42,521 nucleotides of DNA from CAVQAH01 sp963784195 (GTDB lineage: Bacteria; Acidobacteriota; Vicinamibacteria; Vicinamibacterales; 2-12-FULL-66-21): positions 1 to 42,521 of the forward strand of contig CAWARA010000037.1 in assembly GCA_963784195.1 (NCBI GenBank). The letters are read 5' to 3'. This document shows, piece after piece, positions 25,703-34,813 of the stretch (its first letter is position 1; each line of letters starts with the position of its first letter). A program made the translations under genes and the position numbers. The notes beneath the pieces are model-generated. The model saw nothing but the letters and a program-made list of their open reading frames with translations, had not been told where the DNA came from and did no database searches.

Positions 25703-26050
25703 ATGCGTCCACATTCGCGCGCCGGCAAAGGTGCAAAGCTGATCTCGGCCAGACACACACTTCTCAGCGATTCGTGGAAGGCGGACGTAGAGGCCCTGGA
25801 AGCTGCCATCGGCTGCTTCCAGACCGACCGCCATCTAACGCATGACTGCAGAGTCGTGTTTTTCGAGATCAGCGGCGACACGCACCTCCATGTCAACGTG
25901 ACACATGAGTACAAGACGAAGGCCGCCCGCGGATGGGCAGGACCAGGCGCTGTGCCTGACGGATTTGTTCACAACCGGCTATTCCGTGATACGCCGCAGA
26001 ACGAGATGATCCGCCACATTCGGGATATGGTTTTTGCAGAACGGATTTGA
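25703..26050 (+). CDS. Conserved-looking hypothetical protein
   Basis: The protein has 115 residues with no recognised domain. A strong purine-rich ribosome site (GAGGAGTAAAGGA) precedes the ATG. The middle alternates beta-strand-like segments (CRVVFFEISG, THLHVNVTHEY) and ends with a helix (TPQNEMIRHIRDMVF). It has no signal peptide or membrane helix. Composition suits a real soluble protein rather than a shadow frame. It lies in the stress/signalling region, transcribed towards the receiver genes. Confidence 0.5.
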   Translation: MRPHSRAGKGAKLISARHTLLSDSWKADVEALEAAIGCFQTDRHLTHDCRVVFFEISGDTHLHVNVTHEYKTKAARGWAGPGAVPDGFVHNRLFRDTPQNEMIRHIRDMVFAERI

Positions 26051-26285
26051 ACGTTTGGTCCTCGGGCTGGCTGACACCTGACCCGCTCGCAGATGGGTGC
26101 GCTATACGATGATCGACTGCCCCTGTACCAGGTCCTCGCTCATCCGACGTGTGCGATTCAGCACAGCGCCGTGTTTTGAACTGGAAAACACTGGACGTGT
26201 CGGTGTCGTCAGAGCTTCTCCGCCTGTGTACAGCACCACGCATTCGGTGGCTTCGTGACGATCATCCGGCGAAAGACTGGAGAGA

Positions 26286-26621
26286 ATGGTGATCTTCTCG
26301 AGCCGACCTCCGCCGATGATCCTCGTCATCTCCGCCGAAGGCGACGGTGAGGCGTACGTGCGCTACCTGACCACGGCCGGGTTCCGTGTGACGTCGGCGT
26401 CAGGAATTCCGACCAGTGAGATTGTTGACCGCACGCTTGCCACGATGCCCGACATGATCGTGCTCGACTACGACTGCGATGGGGAGACGATCGAACGACT
26501 GAAGGCAGACCGCCGGACGGCCCCTATTCCGGTGATTGCTCTCGCCGACTTCCCAGTGCCTCCGGGCCGGCCGGGATCGACTGACATCGGCACTGTAGAC
26601 CCCTCGATTGTTCGACACTGA
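26286..26621 (+). CDS. Stand-alone receiver-like protein
   Basis: This 111-residue CheY-like fold has an N-terminal strand PMILVISAEGDGE (acidic pocket partly replaced), the phospho-acceptor candidate Asp in MIVLDYDCDGE, and IPVIALADF as strand four with no clear Thr/Ser. The conserved Lys after strand five is not visible because the protein ends early. It may therefore be a degenerate receiver that is not phosphorylated. The ATG at 26286 has GGAGAG 4 bp upstream. The stop is 6 bp from the next receiver gene. Confidence 0.6.
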   Translation: MVIFSSRPPPMILVISAEGDGEAYVRYLTTAGFRVTSASGIPTSEIVDRTLATMPDMIVLDYDCDGETIERLKADRRTAPIPVIALADFPVPPGRPGSTDIGTVDPSIVRH

Positions 26622-26627
26622 GGCCTT

Positions 26628-27224
26628 ATGCCAATGCTCGCGCCTGTTCAGCCACGTCTTCTGATCGTCGAACCTCGCGACATCCTCCATCTTCAGTACG
26701 CTGACTGCACCATCGCTGTTGGTTTCCAGGTGGAACGCGCCCAGAGCCACGAACAGGGCGTCGCGAAGGCCACGCTCCTCGCTCCAGACATTGTCCTGAC
26801 TGACTGCTCGGCAGATACGGAGGCGGGAGTAGAATTCTGCCGACGCCTCAAAACGCGATTGTCTACCAGCCGGATTCCCGTGCTCGGGCTGATCGCCCCT
26901 GACGACGCGACGACTGCCAGCGCAGCGATTGCGGCAGGATGCACAGTCCTCGCGAAACCGTGCTCGCCCGAACGGCTCCTCGTCGAAATCGTGCGTGTGC
27001 TCGGCGTCTGGCCGCCCGGCCCGATTGTCGCCCTGGGGGAAAGCTACACGCCGACGGTCGAACAACTGACGGAGATGCTCGGCCGGGTGCTGCGGGAGAA
27101 TGCGCGGCTCATGCAGCGAAATACGGACTTGGCAGCTTCGGCTCAACTCTGGGCGAATTGGTACGAGGGTGCGCTCGGACGCACGAACCACGTGCCAGTC
27201 GACGCGCACTCGATGCCGCTCTAG
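26628..27224 (+). CDS. Receiver-domain response regulator with C-terminal helical segment
   Basis: The 198-residue protein has a receiver fold: RLLIVEPRD at the start, the phospho-acceptor Asp in DIVLTDCSADTEAG, IPVLGLIAPDD, and the conserved Lys in VLAKPCSPE. The remaining 75 residues form a helix-rich tail (VEQLTEMLGRVLRENARLMQRN) without a DNA-binding domain, so output is probably by protein contact. It is encoded 6 bp after the other receiver gene, and the two are surely cotranscribed. No histidine kinase is in the window. Confidence 0.72.
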   Translation: MPMLAPVQPRLLIVEPRDILHLQYADCTIAVGFQVERAQSHEQGVAKATLLAPDIVLTDCSADTEAGVEFCRRLKTRLSTSRIPVLGLIAPDDATTASAAIAAGCTVLAKPCSPERLLVEIVRVLGVWPPGPIVALGESYTPTVEQLTEMLGRVLRENARLMQRNTDLAASAQLWANWYEGALGRTNHVPVDAHSMPL

Positions 27225-27502
27225 GCAGGCGTCCGGGGACGGCAGCCCCGCTGCTTCGCTGTGCCCGACAACTGCGCCAGAACCTCACCTCCTATCCCTG
27301 CGACCCATTGTGGAGCGAGTGCCCGGTCTGCCCGCGCTGGCCGTTCTCTGGCCCATCCATTCTCTAGCTCACTCGTGCTCTGATCGGGCAGTATCGGGCA
27401 GACTGTCAAGGTGAACCTCACCGGTGCGCCAGCCGAAAAGAATGTCCGGTGCGTGCGGACTCGAACGTCTAAGGGGCATAGACGCCAGACAAGGAGTTGT
27501 CG

Positions 27503-27859
27503 ATGAGCGAGTTCGTGTTTCTCTTTCGTGCGACCGAGTCGATTCGGCAAACGGCAATGGGGACGCCCGAGAGTGCGCAGCGGAGCATGCAAGCGTGGCT
27601 TGAATGGATGCGCCAGCTCGACGCCAAGGGGCACCTGAAGGACCGGGGGCAGCCGCTCGACGTTGCCGGCAAGGTCGTGCGCGGAAAAGGCAAGATCGTG
27701 ACCGATGGTCCCTATGTCGAAGCGAAGGACCTGGTCCTCGGTTTCATCATCGTGGAAGCGCGGGATCTCGCCGAAGCGGCGGAGCTTTCGAAGGGCTGCC
27801 CGATGCTCAACGGTGACGGTTCGGTGGAGATTCGCCCGGTCCGACCGTTGAGCGTGTAG
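27503..27859 (+). CDS. YCII/DGPF-domain protein, partner of ECF42 sigma factor
   Basis: The 118-residue protein has a YCII-like ferredoxin-type fold with the DGPF motif (VTDGPYVEAKDLVLGF) and the end IEIRP-like segment VEIRPVRPL. AAGGAG lies 6 bp before ATG 27503. Genes for DGPF proteins are typically next to ECF42 sigma genes and are part of their regulon; here the sigma gene starts 9 bp after the stop. The enzymatic role of DGPF proteins is not established. Confidence 0.9.
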   Translation: MSEFVFLFRATESIRQTAMGTPESAQRSMQAWLEWMRQLDAKGHLKDRGQPLDVAGKVVRGKGKIVTDGPYVEAKDLVLGFIIVEARDLAEAAELSKGCPMLNGDGSVEIRPVRPLSV

Positions 27860-27868
27860 GCTGGGGCG

Positions 27869-29131
27869 GTGGGTCTGGAGGAGCATCTCTTCCGGCGCGA
27901 GTCGGGGCGCATGATTGCCGCTCTGACCCGCGTCTTCGGCGTGCACAACCTGGCGCTGGCCGAGGACGTCGTGCAGGACGCGTTCTGCAAGGCGCTCGAA
28001 GTCTGGAAGGTGCGCGGCCTTCCGGACAACCCCTCGGCGTGGCTCATGACGACGGCGAAGAACCGCGCGCTCGACGTCATTCGGCGCGATCGAACGGCGC
28101 GGACCTATGCGCCGGAGATGGGCCGGCTGCTCGAGAGCGAATGGACGATCGCGCCCGTCGTCGAGGAAGCCTTCGCCGCGCACGCGATTCGTGACGAGCA
28201 GCTGCGGATGATGTTCTCGTGCTGTCATCCGCGACTGGCGGAAGAGGCGCAGGTCGCGCTCGTCCTCAACATCCTGTGCGGGTTTGGCGCCGGCGAGATT
28301 GCCGCCGCGTTCCTCGCTGGCCGTGCCGCTGTCGAGAAGCGAATCGCGCGCGGGAAGAAGGTTCTTGCCGACGCCAGGCGGCTGTTCGACCTGTCGGACG
28401 CCGAGTTCGCCCTGCGTCTCTCGGCCGTAAGGCGCGCCTTGTACCTGCTCTTCAACGAGGGCTACCACGGCGCCTCGGCCGAATCGGTTGTCCGCATCGA
28501 CCTGTGCACCGAGGCGATGCGCCTGACCTCGCTCCTGCGCGAGTATCCTCCGGCCGACTCGCCGGAGACGACGGCGCTTGCGTCGCTCATGTGTCTGCAC
28601 GCGGCGAGGCTGCCGGCGCGTGTCGATGCCGCCGGAGATCTGAACCCCCTCCTCGAGCAGGATCGATCGCGGTGGGACGCGCGACTCGTCGCCGAAGGGA
28701 TCGCGCTGCTGGAGCGCTCGGCGGCCGGGCCCGAGGTGACGGCCTACCATGTCGAGGCAGCGATAGCCGCCGCGCATGCCAGCGCCTCGTCTCTCGAGGA
28801 CACCGACTGGACGTTGATTGTGTCCCTTTACGACCGCCTCATGACGATCGCCCCGTCGCCGGTCGTTGCGCTCAATCGCGCGATTGCGGTCGCGCAGCGT
28901 GACGGCGCCGAGCGCGGCCTCGAGGAGCTTCAGGCAATCGACGATCGGGACCGCCTCGCCAACTACCCGTTCTATCCGGCCGCGTTCGGCGAGCTGGAGC
29001 TGCGCTGTGGCAACCGCGCCAGTGCGCGTCAGCGCTTTCAAGCTGCGCTCGCGCTCGCGCGAAATCCCGCGGAGCGAAAGTTTCTCGAGAAGCGGATTAG
29101 CGCCTGCGGCCCGAGCGAGGCGACGGAGTGA
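27869..29131 (+). CDS. ECF42-type RNA polymerase sigma factor with long C-terminal domain
   Basis: The 420-residue protein has sigma region 2 (ALAEDVVQDAFCKALEVW, PSAWLMTTAKNRALDVIRR), region 4 (IAAAFLAGRAAVEKRIARGKKVL) and then a helical C-terminal extension of about 230 residues (LYLLFNEGYHGAS, PSPVVALNRAIAVA), diagnostic of the ECF42 group (DUF6596/TPR-like). These sigma factors lack a classical anti-sigma; the C-terminal domain is thought to control activity. GTG is the likely start, directly after the YCII gene. The DUF1905 and PhnB-like genes downstream may belong to the same unit. Confidence 0.92.
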   Translation: MGLEEHLFRRESGRMIAALTRVFGVHNLALAEDVVQDAFCKALEVWKVRGLPDNPSAWLMTTAKNRALDVIRRDRTARTYAPEMGRLLESEWTIAPVVEEAFAAHAIRDEQLRMMFSCCHPRLAEEAQVALVLNILCGFGAGEIAAAFLAGRAAVEKRIARGKKVLADARRLFDLSDAEFALRLSAVRRALYLLFNEGYHGASAESVVRIDLCTEAMRLTSLLREYPPADSPETTALASLMCLHAARLPARVDAAGDLNPLLEQDRSRWDARLVAEGIALLERSAAGPEVTAYHVEAAIAAAHASASSLEDTDWTLIVSLYDRLMTIAPSPVVALNRAIAVAQRDGAERGLEELQAIDDRDRLANYPFYPAAFGELELRCGNRASARQRFQAALALARNPAERKFLEKRISACGPSEATE

Positions 29132-29207
29132 AGCCGGCCGCAGGCCGGCCGCCGAGCGAGAGCGAGCGGGGGTGGGGCCCCGCGAGCAGGAATAAGAAGA
29201 GGACCCT

Positions 29208-29486
29208 ATGAGCGCATTGAACAAGAAGTTCACCGCCACGCTGCAGAAGAGCCCCAATAAGGGCGGCTGGACCTACGTCGTCATGCCGAACTCCGCGAAA
29301 TACTTCGGGACCCGCGGCCTCGTGAAGGTCAGCGGCACGGTCGACGGCCATCCGTTCCGCAGCGCCTTCATGGCGTTGGGAGATGGCAGACACAAGCTGC
29401 CGATCAAGGCCGACGTGCGCGAGGCCATTTCCAAGCAGGCGGGAGACACCGTCACCATTCGGCTGGATCAACGGCTCGACGACTGA
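29208..29486 (+). CDS. DUF1905 domain protein
   Basis: The 92-residue protein has the DUF1905 beta-barrel pattern: KSPNKGGWTYVVMP, TRGLVKVSGTVDGHPFRSAF, KLPIKADVREAI, DTVTIRLDQR. The biochemical role is unknown; it is often found next to YCII, PhnB-like and ECF sigma genes, as here. GAGG precedes the ATG. Confidence 0.88.
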   Translation: MSALNKKFTATLQKSPNKGGWTYVVMPNSAKYFGTRGLVKVSGTVDGHPFRSAFMALGDGRHKLPIKADVREAISKQAGDTVTIRLDQRLDD

Positions 29487-29500
29487 AGGGGAGCGATCGC

Positions 29501-29914
29501 ATGAGGCTCAACACGTACTTGAACTTCGGTGGCAACTGCGAACAGGCCTTTCGTTTCTACGAACAGCATCTCGGTGGAAAGATCACGATGCTGATGCGGC
29601 GCGCCGAGCAGCCAGACCAGCCCGTCACCTGGCCCGGCTGGGAACAGTCCATCCAGTACGCCATCATGAAAATCGGCGAGACGGAGCTCATGGGAGCCGA
29701 TGTTTCGCCCGAACGCTTTCAGCCGATGCGCAGCGTCTATCTGTCGCTGACGGTCGACAGCGCAGACGAGGCGGAGCGGATCTATAAGTTGCTCTCGGAC
29801 GGCGGCCAGGTATTCATGCCGATGGAGGAGACGTTCTTTGCTGTCCGCTTTGCGATGCTCAGAGACAAGTTCGGTACATCGTGGATGGTTCTCGCCCTGA
29901 AGCCGCAGGGATAA
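29501..29914 (+). CDS. VOC-superfamily PhnB-like protein
   Basis: The 137-residue protein opens with the PhnB-like signature LNTYLNFGGNCEQAFRFYEQHLGG and ends with FGTSWMVL. It has two beta-alpha-beta-beta-beta repeats, as in glyoxalase-fold proteins. Despite the name, such proteins are not shown to act in phosphonate breakdown, and metal ligands are not obvious here. GGGAG lies upstream of the ATG, and the gene starts 14 bp after DUF1905, so they are cotranscribed. Confidence 0.88.
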   Translation: MRLNTYLNFGGNCEQAFRFYEQHLGGKITMLMRRAEQPDQPVTWPGWEQSIQYAIMKIGETELMGADVSPERFQPMRSVYLSLTVDSADEAERIYKLLSDGGQVFMPMEETFFAVRFAMLRDKFGTSWMVLALKPQG

Positions 29915-30146
29915 ACGTCAGATCGCTGTTCGAGCCATAGCACCAAGGGCTTATAGCCGACGCGGGACTTCTGGAAATACGCTGACAGGCTGGTGGCAGC
30001 ACTGACGCCAGCGAACTGCGCCAGGACCCAGGGCTGGACAGGCGTGAGCCTGAAGAACGACTGAGCCACGATGTTCGCGTAGGCCCTGGCGGTTCGACGA
30101 TCCACCCGCAGTTCATCGACCTCATTCAGAAAACACGGAGCGAGAT

Positions 30147-31583
30147 ATGGCAACGAATGCGACCACGCCTGTAGCGACAAGCCATGGCTGGATCGGGACT
30201 GAAACCGTCAAGACTCGCGTCGGCGACTTCGAGTTCAAGAACGGCTATCCAGCCGCGAATGCGGCCGGGCGTCTGAGGGACGCCCTGCTGTTCAACCGTG
30301 CCGTCGAGGCGTATCTCGTGCAGATGCACGGCGTCTCGTGGTACCGAGTCTGGAAGGGCATTGCCGAGGCGGGCCCGCGCGTGCCGAATCAGCTTGTCCT
30401 GTGGGAAGACCTCATGGACGGCGTGACGCTGCTGCTGACCGGCAATACCGAGACGGTCTACGGACTGTGCGCGCTCGACCTGAAGCGTGATGGTCCCGTC
30501 GTGATTGAAGCGCCACCCGGCCTGCTCGGCGGCATGTCCGATCTGTGGCAGCGGGAAATCATGGGCGTCGGTCCAACTGGAGCGGACAAGGGCAAGGGCG
30601 GCAAGTTCCTGCTGCTTCCTCCGGATCATGATGGCGCGACGCCCGAGGGTTATCTCGCCGCGAAATCGCGGACCTTTGGCGTGGTGTTCGGCGTGCGCGG
30701 CTTCCAGTCGAACGGCACCGCGAAAGCGGTCACGCTGATGAAAACGACCAGAATCTACCCGCTCTCGAAAGCGGCGAATCCTCCCGCGCCGACGTTCTTC
30801 AATGGATCGCGGAAAGAAGTCGACACCATCTTCTCGGACACGGGCCAGTACTTCGACGACCTGGCCTGGTTGATCGAGCACGAGCCGCACGACACCCTCC
30901 CGTCGCACGAACGGTTTCAGCTGGCGGCGATCGGCATCGAGAAGGGGAAGCCGTTCGCGCCCGACGCCGCACGCCGCGGCCTGTTCGAAGACGCGGCGCG
31001 GTTCGGGTCGGCGATCGCGCGAACGAACAGCTTCGCGTCCGACGATGCGGCCCGGCTCGTCTACCCCGATCGCATGTGGGAATGGGCGTTCATCGGCGGC
31101 AGCGCCGACTGGGATTCGCAAGGCTTCGTCAACACCGACCGTCGCGCCGGCTTCGCCTACATCGCCATTGGTATGTCGCCGGCCATGGTCGAAAAGCACA
31201 TCGGCACCGGCTCTCAGTACCTGTGGACACCACGGGACGCCAGCGGCGCATTTCTCGACGGCGCCAAACGGTATCGCCTGCACGTTCCGTCGAATATCCC
31301 GGTCAAGAACTTCTGGTCGGTCGTCGCCTACGATGCCGACAGCCGCTCGATCCTGCGCAGTTCTCAGCCGTTCCCGTCCGTCAGCAGCTATACGTCGCCG
31401 CAGAGCAACGCCGACGGCTCGATTGATATCTACTTCTCACCAGAGGCACCTGCGGGGAAGGAGAAGAACTGGATTCAGACGGTGCCCGGCAAAGGCTGGT
31501 TCATGCTGTTCCGCTTCTACGGGCCGCTCGAGCCATTTTTCGACAAGACCTGGAAGCCCGATGACATCGTGCAACTGACCTGA
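30147..31583 (+). CDS. DUF1254/DUF1214 domain protein, first copy
   Basis: The 478-residue protein has an N-terminal DUF1254 domain (LVLWEDLMDGVTLLLTGNTETVYGL, PVVIEAPPGLLGGMSD) and a C-terminal DUF1214 domain (KRYRLHVPSNIPVKNFWSVVAYD, SNADGSIDIYFSPEAPAGKEKNW). It lacks a signal peptide (MATNATTPVA), although many relatives are exported. GGAGCGAGAT precedes the ATG. It is followed 43 bp later by a paralogue. The function of the family is unknown. Confidence 0.9.
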   Translation: MATNATTPVATSHGWIGTETVKTRVGDFEFKNGYPAANAAGRLRDALLFNRAVEAYLVQMHGVSWYRVWKGIAEAGPRVPNQLVLWEDLMDGVTLLLTGNTETVYGLCALDLKRDGPVVIEAPPGLLGGMSDLWQREIMGVGPTGADKGKGGKFLLLPPDHDGATPEGYLAAKSRTFGVVFGVRGFQSNGTAKAVTLMKTTRIYPLSKAANPPAPTFFNGSRKEVDTIFSDTGQYFDDLAWLIEHEPHDTLPSHERFQLAAIGIEKGKPFAPDAARRGLFEDAARFGSAIARTNSFASDDAARLVYPDRMWEWAFIGGSADWDSQGFVNTDRRAGFAYIAIGMSPAMVEKHIGTGSQYLWTPRDASGAFLDGAKRYRLHVPSNIPVKNFWSVVAYDADSRSILRSSQPFPSVSSYTSPQSNADGSIDIYFSPEAPAGKEKNWIQTVPGKGWFMLFRFYGPLEPFFDKTWKPDDIVQLT

Positions 31584-31626
31584 GACGGATGAAGACCGGA
31601 ACACTCGTCCAGATTGAGGGGGCATC

Positions 31627-33002
31627 ATGAGCGTCGCCGAAATTGCTGTCGAAACACTGAGCGCATCCGACCTGATCGAACGCACGCTGCATCGGCGCGC
31701 CGTCGAGGCCGTGATATGGGGTATGCCGGCTGTCAACTACGACCTCATGCTCCAGGAAATGCTGACCAAGACCGCCGGGAAGGTGAACCAGGTGATCTAC
31801 TGGGGTCGGCCGCTCGATTGGCACAACCAGACGCTCACGCCGAATCCCGACACGCTCTACTTCATGGCGTTCTTCAATACGAAGGACGTCGGGCCCATCG
31901 TGATCGATGTCCCCCCGGCGGACGCCGGCGGCGCCCTCAATGCCAACATCGTCAACCTGTGGCAGGTGCCGCTCGAAGATGCGGGGTTGTTGGGGGTGGA
32001 CAAGGGGAAGGGCATCAAGCTCCTGATGCTGCCGCCCGGCTATTCAGGGAAAGTCCCCGAGGGCTATGTCGCCACTCCAGCCCGAGCACATGGGGCAGTT
32101 ACGCGCTGTTCCGCTCGAACCTGAAAAGCCACGGCGACGCCGATGTAGCGAAATCGTTGGCGTATGGCAAGCGCGTCAAGGTCTATCCGCTCTCTCGAGC
32201 GTCCAATCCGCCGGCAACCGTCTTCACCGACGTCAAGGACGTCGACTTCGACTCGACCATCCGCTACGACGCCAGCTTCTTCGAGGGGCTCAATCGGATC
32301 GTCCAGAGCGAACCATGGCTCGATCGCGATCGGGTCATGATCGATCAGTTGAAATCGCTCGGCATCGAGAAAGGCAAACCGTTCGCGCCCACAGCCGCGA
32401 CGAGGGAGACTCTCGACGCGGCTATTCGAGAAGCTCACATGTGCCTCGCGGCACGATATGATGCCGGCCTCCCGCCATTTTTTGATGGCACGCACTGGAC
32501 CTTTCCCGCTCCTCAGCAACTCATCAAGGACGTACAGGCCGGCTTGACAGATCTGAACAGCTATCCAGTCGACGAGCGCGGCCTTGCGTACCACTATGCC
32601 TACATCGGCATCAAGCGGCTGGGCGCGGGCCAGTTCTACATGATCTCGATCAAGGACAAGGACGGCGAGAGCTACGACGGTGGCAAGACGTACCGCTTGA
32701 CGGTTCCGCCAAATGCGCCGGTAGAGCAGTACTGGTCGGTCACGGCCTACGATCGGGAGACGCACGCGCTCATCAAGAACGTCGATCGCGCCAGCCGCGC
32801 GTCGAACAGCACCGAAGTGAAGAAAAACGCCGACGGATCAGTCGATTTGTATTTCGGTCCGAAGGCACCCGCGGGCAACGAGTCGAACTGGGTACCGACG
32901 GATCCGGCGCGCAAGTTCGAGCTGATGGTGCGCTTCTACGCGCCGACCAAGGCGCTCTTCGAGAAGGCGTGGAAACTCCCTGACGTCGAAAAGGTGAAGT
33001 GA
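31627..33002 (+). CDS. DUF1254/DUF1214 domain protein, second copy, frameshifted
   Basis: The N-terminal frame from ATG 31627 holds the DUF1254 half (GMPAVNYDLMLQEML, TLTPNPDTLYFMAFF, PVPLEDAG-like segment) up to PEGYVAT. The frame is then lost near 32077 in CTCCAGCCC, and the rest (STWGSYALFRSNLKSHGD through DUF1214, KTYRLTVPPNAPVEQYWSVTAYD) continues one frame over. One added C (CTCCCAGCCC) restores about 458 residues. The protein is only moderately similar to the first copy, so the pair is an old duplication or two acquired genes. Confidence 0.82.
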
Positions 33003-33012
33003 AGAGGTCCTG

Positions 33013-34215
33013 CTACGAGGTCATCTGCACGCTGTTCGCGCGCCTGGGATTGTAGCGAACCGGACGAGTAAGGCGTTCGTTCGGCGAGCCGAATCCATCG
33101 ACGGCCACCTGTTCGAGCGGCGCCGGCAACAGCCGCTGAATATCGCGCAGCAGCTGACGGTCAGCCTCCGTCACGAACGAGATGGCGCGCCCGGCAACCC
33201 CGGCCCGTCCCGTTCGGCCGACGCGATGGATGTAGTCCTCCGCGACCAGCGGCAGATCGTAGTTGACGACCAGTGGCAGATGCGCGACATCGAGGCCCCG
33301 TGCCGCGATGTCCGTCGCGACCAGAACGGCCACGCGGCCAGCCTTGAAATCCGCAAGGGATCGGCTGCGCGCGCCTTGCCCCTTGTCGCCGTGAATGACC
33401 GCCGCCTTCACGCCGGCACCCGCGAGATGCGCGCCCACGCGATCCGCGCCCCGCTTGGTTCTGCAGAAGACCAGCGCCTGACCGGCCGGCGCCTGCGTCA
33501 GGACATGCACCAGCAGCGCACGCTTGCGATCGAGCGCGACGGGATGCAGGCGATGCGTGATCGTCGGCGCCACGACGTTGCTGTTCGACACGTCGACCCG
33601 CCGCGGCTCGCGCGTGAATTCGGCGGAGAGCTTTGCGACTGCGTCGGACAGCGTTGCCGAGAACAGCAGCGTTTGCCGCGTTCGCGGCAGCGCCGGCAGG
33701 ACGCGGCGAAGGGGAGGCAGGAACCCCATGTCGAGCATCCGGTCGGCTTCGTCGAGCGTCAGAATCTCGACGGCTGAAAGGTCGATCGTCCGCCGTTGCA
33801 GGTGATCGATCAGCCGGCCAGGCGTGGCGACGACGATGTCCGTCCCGTGCTTCAGCGCCCTGATCTGGGGCGACATGGGCACACCGCCGAAGATGGCCGT
33901 CACCCGGAGCTGCACCGGCGCTCCGTAGGTCGTCAGCGCGCGGTGGACCTGCACCGCCAGCTCGCGAGTCGGGACGAGCACGAGGCCGAGAGGTTTCGAA
34001 GTTCTGGACCGGCGCTTCCGCACGACGAGCCGGTCGATCATCGGAAGGCCGAACGCCGCGGTCTTGCCGGTGCCGGTCTGGGCACGCGCCAGGAGATCCG
34101 CGCCTTCGAGCACGATGGGTATTGATGCCGACTGCACTGGCGTCGGTTGCCCGTAGCCCATTCGGGCAAGCGGCGCACAGAGAGAGGGCGTGAGCCCCAG
34201 TTTCGAAAAGGGCAT
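33013..34215 (-). CDS. DEAD-box RNA helicase (RhlE-like)
   Basis: The 400-residue protein contains the DEAD-box motifs in order: Q motif (GYGQPTPVQ), I AQTGTGKT at 45-52, Ia PTRELA, II DEAD, III SAT, V ATDIAARGLD, VI HRVGRTGRAG. The short basic C-terminus and the order match RhlE-type helicases, which unwind short RNA duplexes in ribosome assembly, mRNA decay or cold adaptation. The start at 34215 (MPFSKLGL) gives the usual N-terminus with GGAG 9 bp upstream; the frame is open 13 codons further. It ends 10 bp from the convergent DUF1254 gene. Confidence 0.92.
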   Translation of the reverse strand: MPFSKLGLTPSLCAPLARMGYGQPTPVQSASIPIVLEGADLLARAQTGTGKTAAFGLPMIDRLVVRKRRSRTSKPLGLVLVPTRELAVQVHRALTTYGAPVQLRVTAIFGGVPMSPQIRALKHGTDIVVATPGRLIDHLQRRTIDLSAVEILTLDEADRMLDMGFLPPLRRVLPALPRTRQTLLFSATLSDAVAKLSAEFTREPRRVDVSNSNVVAPTITHRLHPVALDRKRALLVHVLTQAPAGQALVFCRTKRGADRVGAHLAGAGVKAAVIHGDKGQGARSRSLADFKAGRVAVLVATDIAARGLDVAHLPLVVNYDLPLVAEDYIHRVGRTGRAGVAGRAISFVTEADRQLLRDIQRLLPAPLEQVAVDGFGSPNERLTRPVRYNPRRANSVQMTS

Positions 34216-34561
34216 TGAAAGACTGCTCCTGAATGGCCTGGGCGCAGTTTCCAATGCAGCCGGGGCCGATGACGACGTAAGCGCTCGCCACGCCAGAAGG
34301 GCGCTCGATGCGCGGACGGAGCACGAGCTCCGAGCGGATTTCGATTCGTGGCTAAGGGCTTAAGGAGGAGCGAGTCAGGAAAGGCTCGATACGCCTAGAG
34401 ACTGCAGAGCGTGGAGGAGATCCGATGTTGGGGATCATACCACAGCCGGGCACGCCGCACATGTGGCGTATACTGTCAGTCGACCGCTTTCCTGAGCCCT
34501 GTGGCCATTCCGGCCCCCAGCCCTCACCAAAGCACACATCAGCACATCCAGGGAGGGGCCG

Positions 34562-34778
34562 ATGGGCTCATACGATTTCCGGCGCGATCCGCGCTCGCGG
34601 GCAGACTGAGTCGACCCCGACCGAAAGTACTCCCGCCACGTGCCCGGCCTGCAGCTCGGCGTCAATCACGACGACCGCGAAGAATCCCAGTTCCAACAGC
34701 TATTGGCGCTGCACGGCCTGTGGCGAGATTTGGAACGCCTCCCGTCGTCACACCGTGCGCAGCGGATTGTGGCGGTAA
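34562..34778 (+). CDS. Small zinc-ribbon protein, frameshifted
   Basis: The C-terminal part has two CxxC knuckles (CPAC and CTAC, 24 residues apart) with YWRCTACGEIWN, a zinc ribbon. The start is in another frame: ATG 34562 with a strong ribosome site (AGGGAGGGG) reads MGSYDFRRDPRSRA and then TGA. Removing one G near 34604 joins the halves into about 71 residues. The role is unknown; zinc ribbons of this kind usually bind nucleic acid or protein. Confidence 0.55.
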
Positions 34779-34813
34779 GAGGGGCGTCGCCGCTCCTTAT
34801 TGGCAGTGGGTTT

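Noticed and set aside
27221..29257. 678-codon minus-strand open frame
   Set aside because: It is antisense to YCII and the ECF42 sigma gene, both clear families; its translation is Arg/Glu-rich with no domain.
34469..34474. TATACT as a possible -10 promoter box
   Set aside because: No matching -35 element at a proper distance and no transcript evidence.
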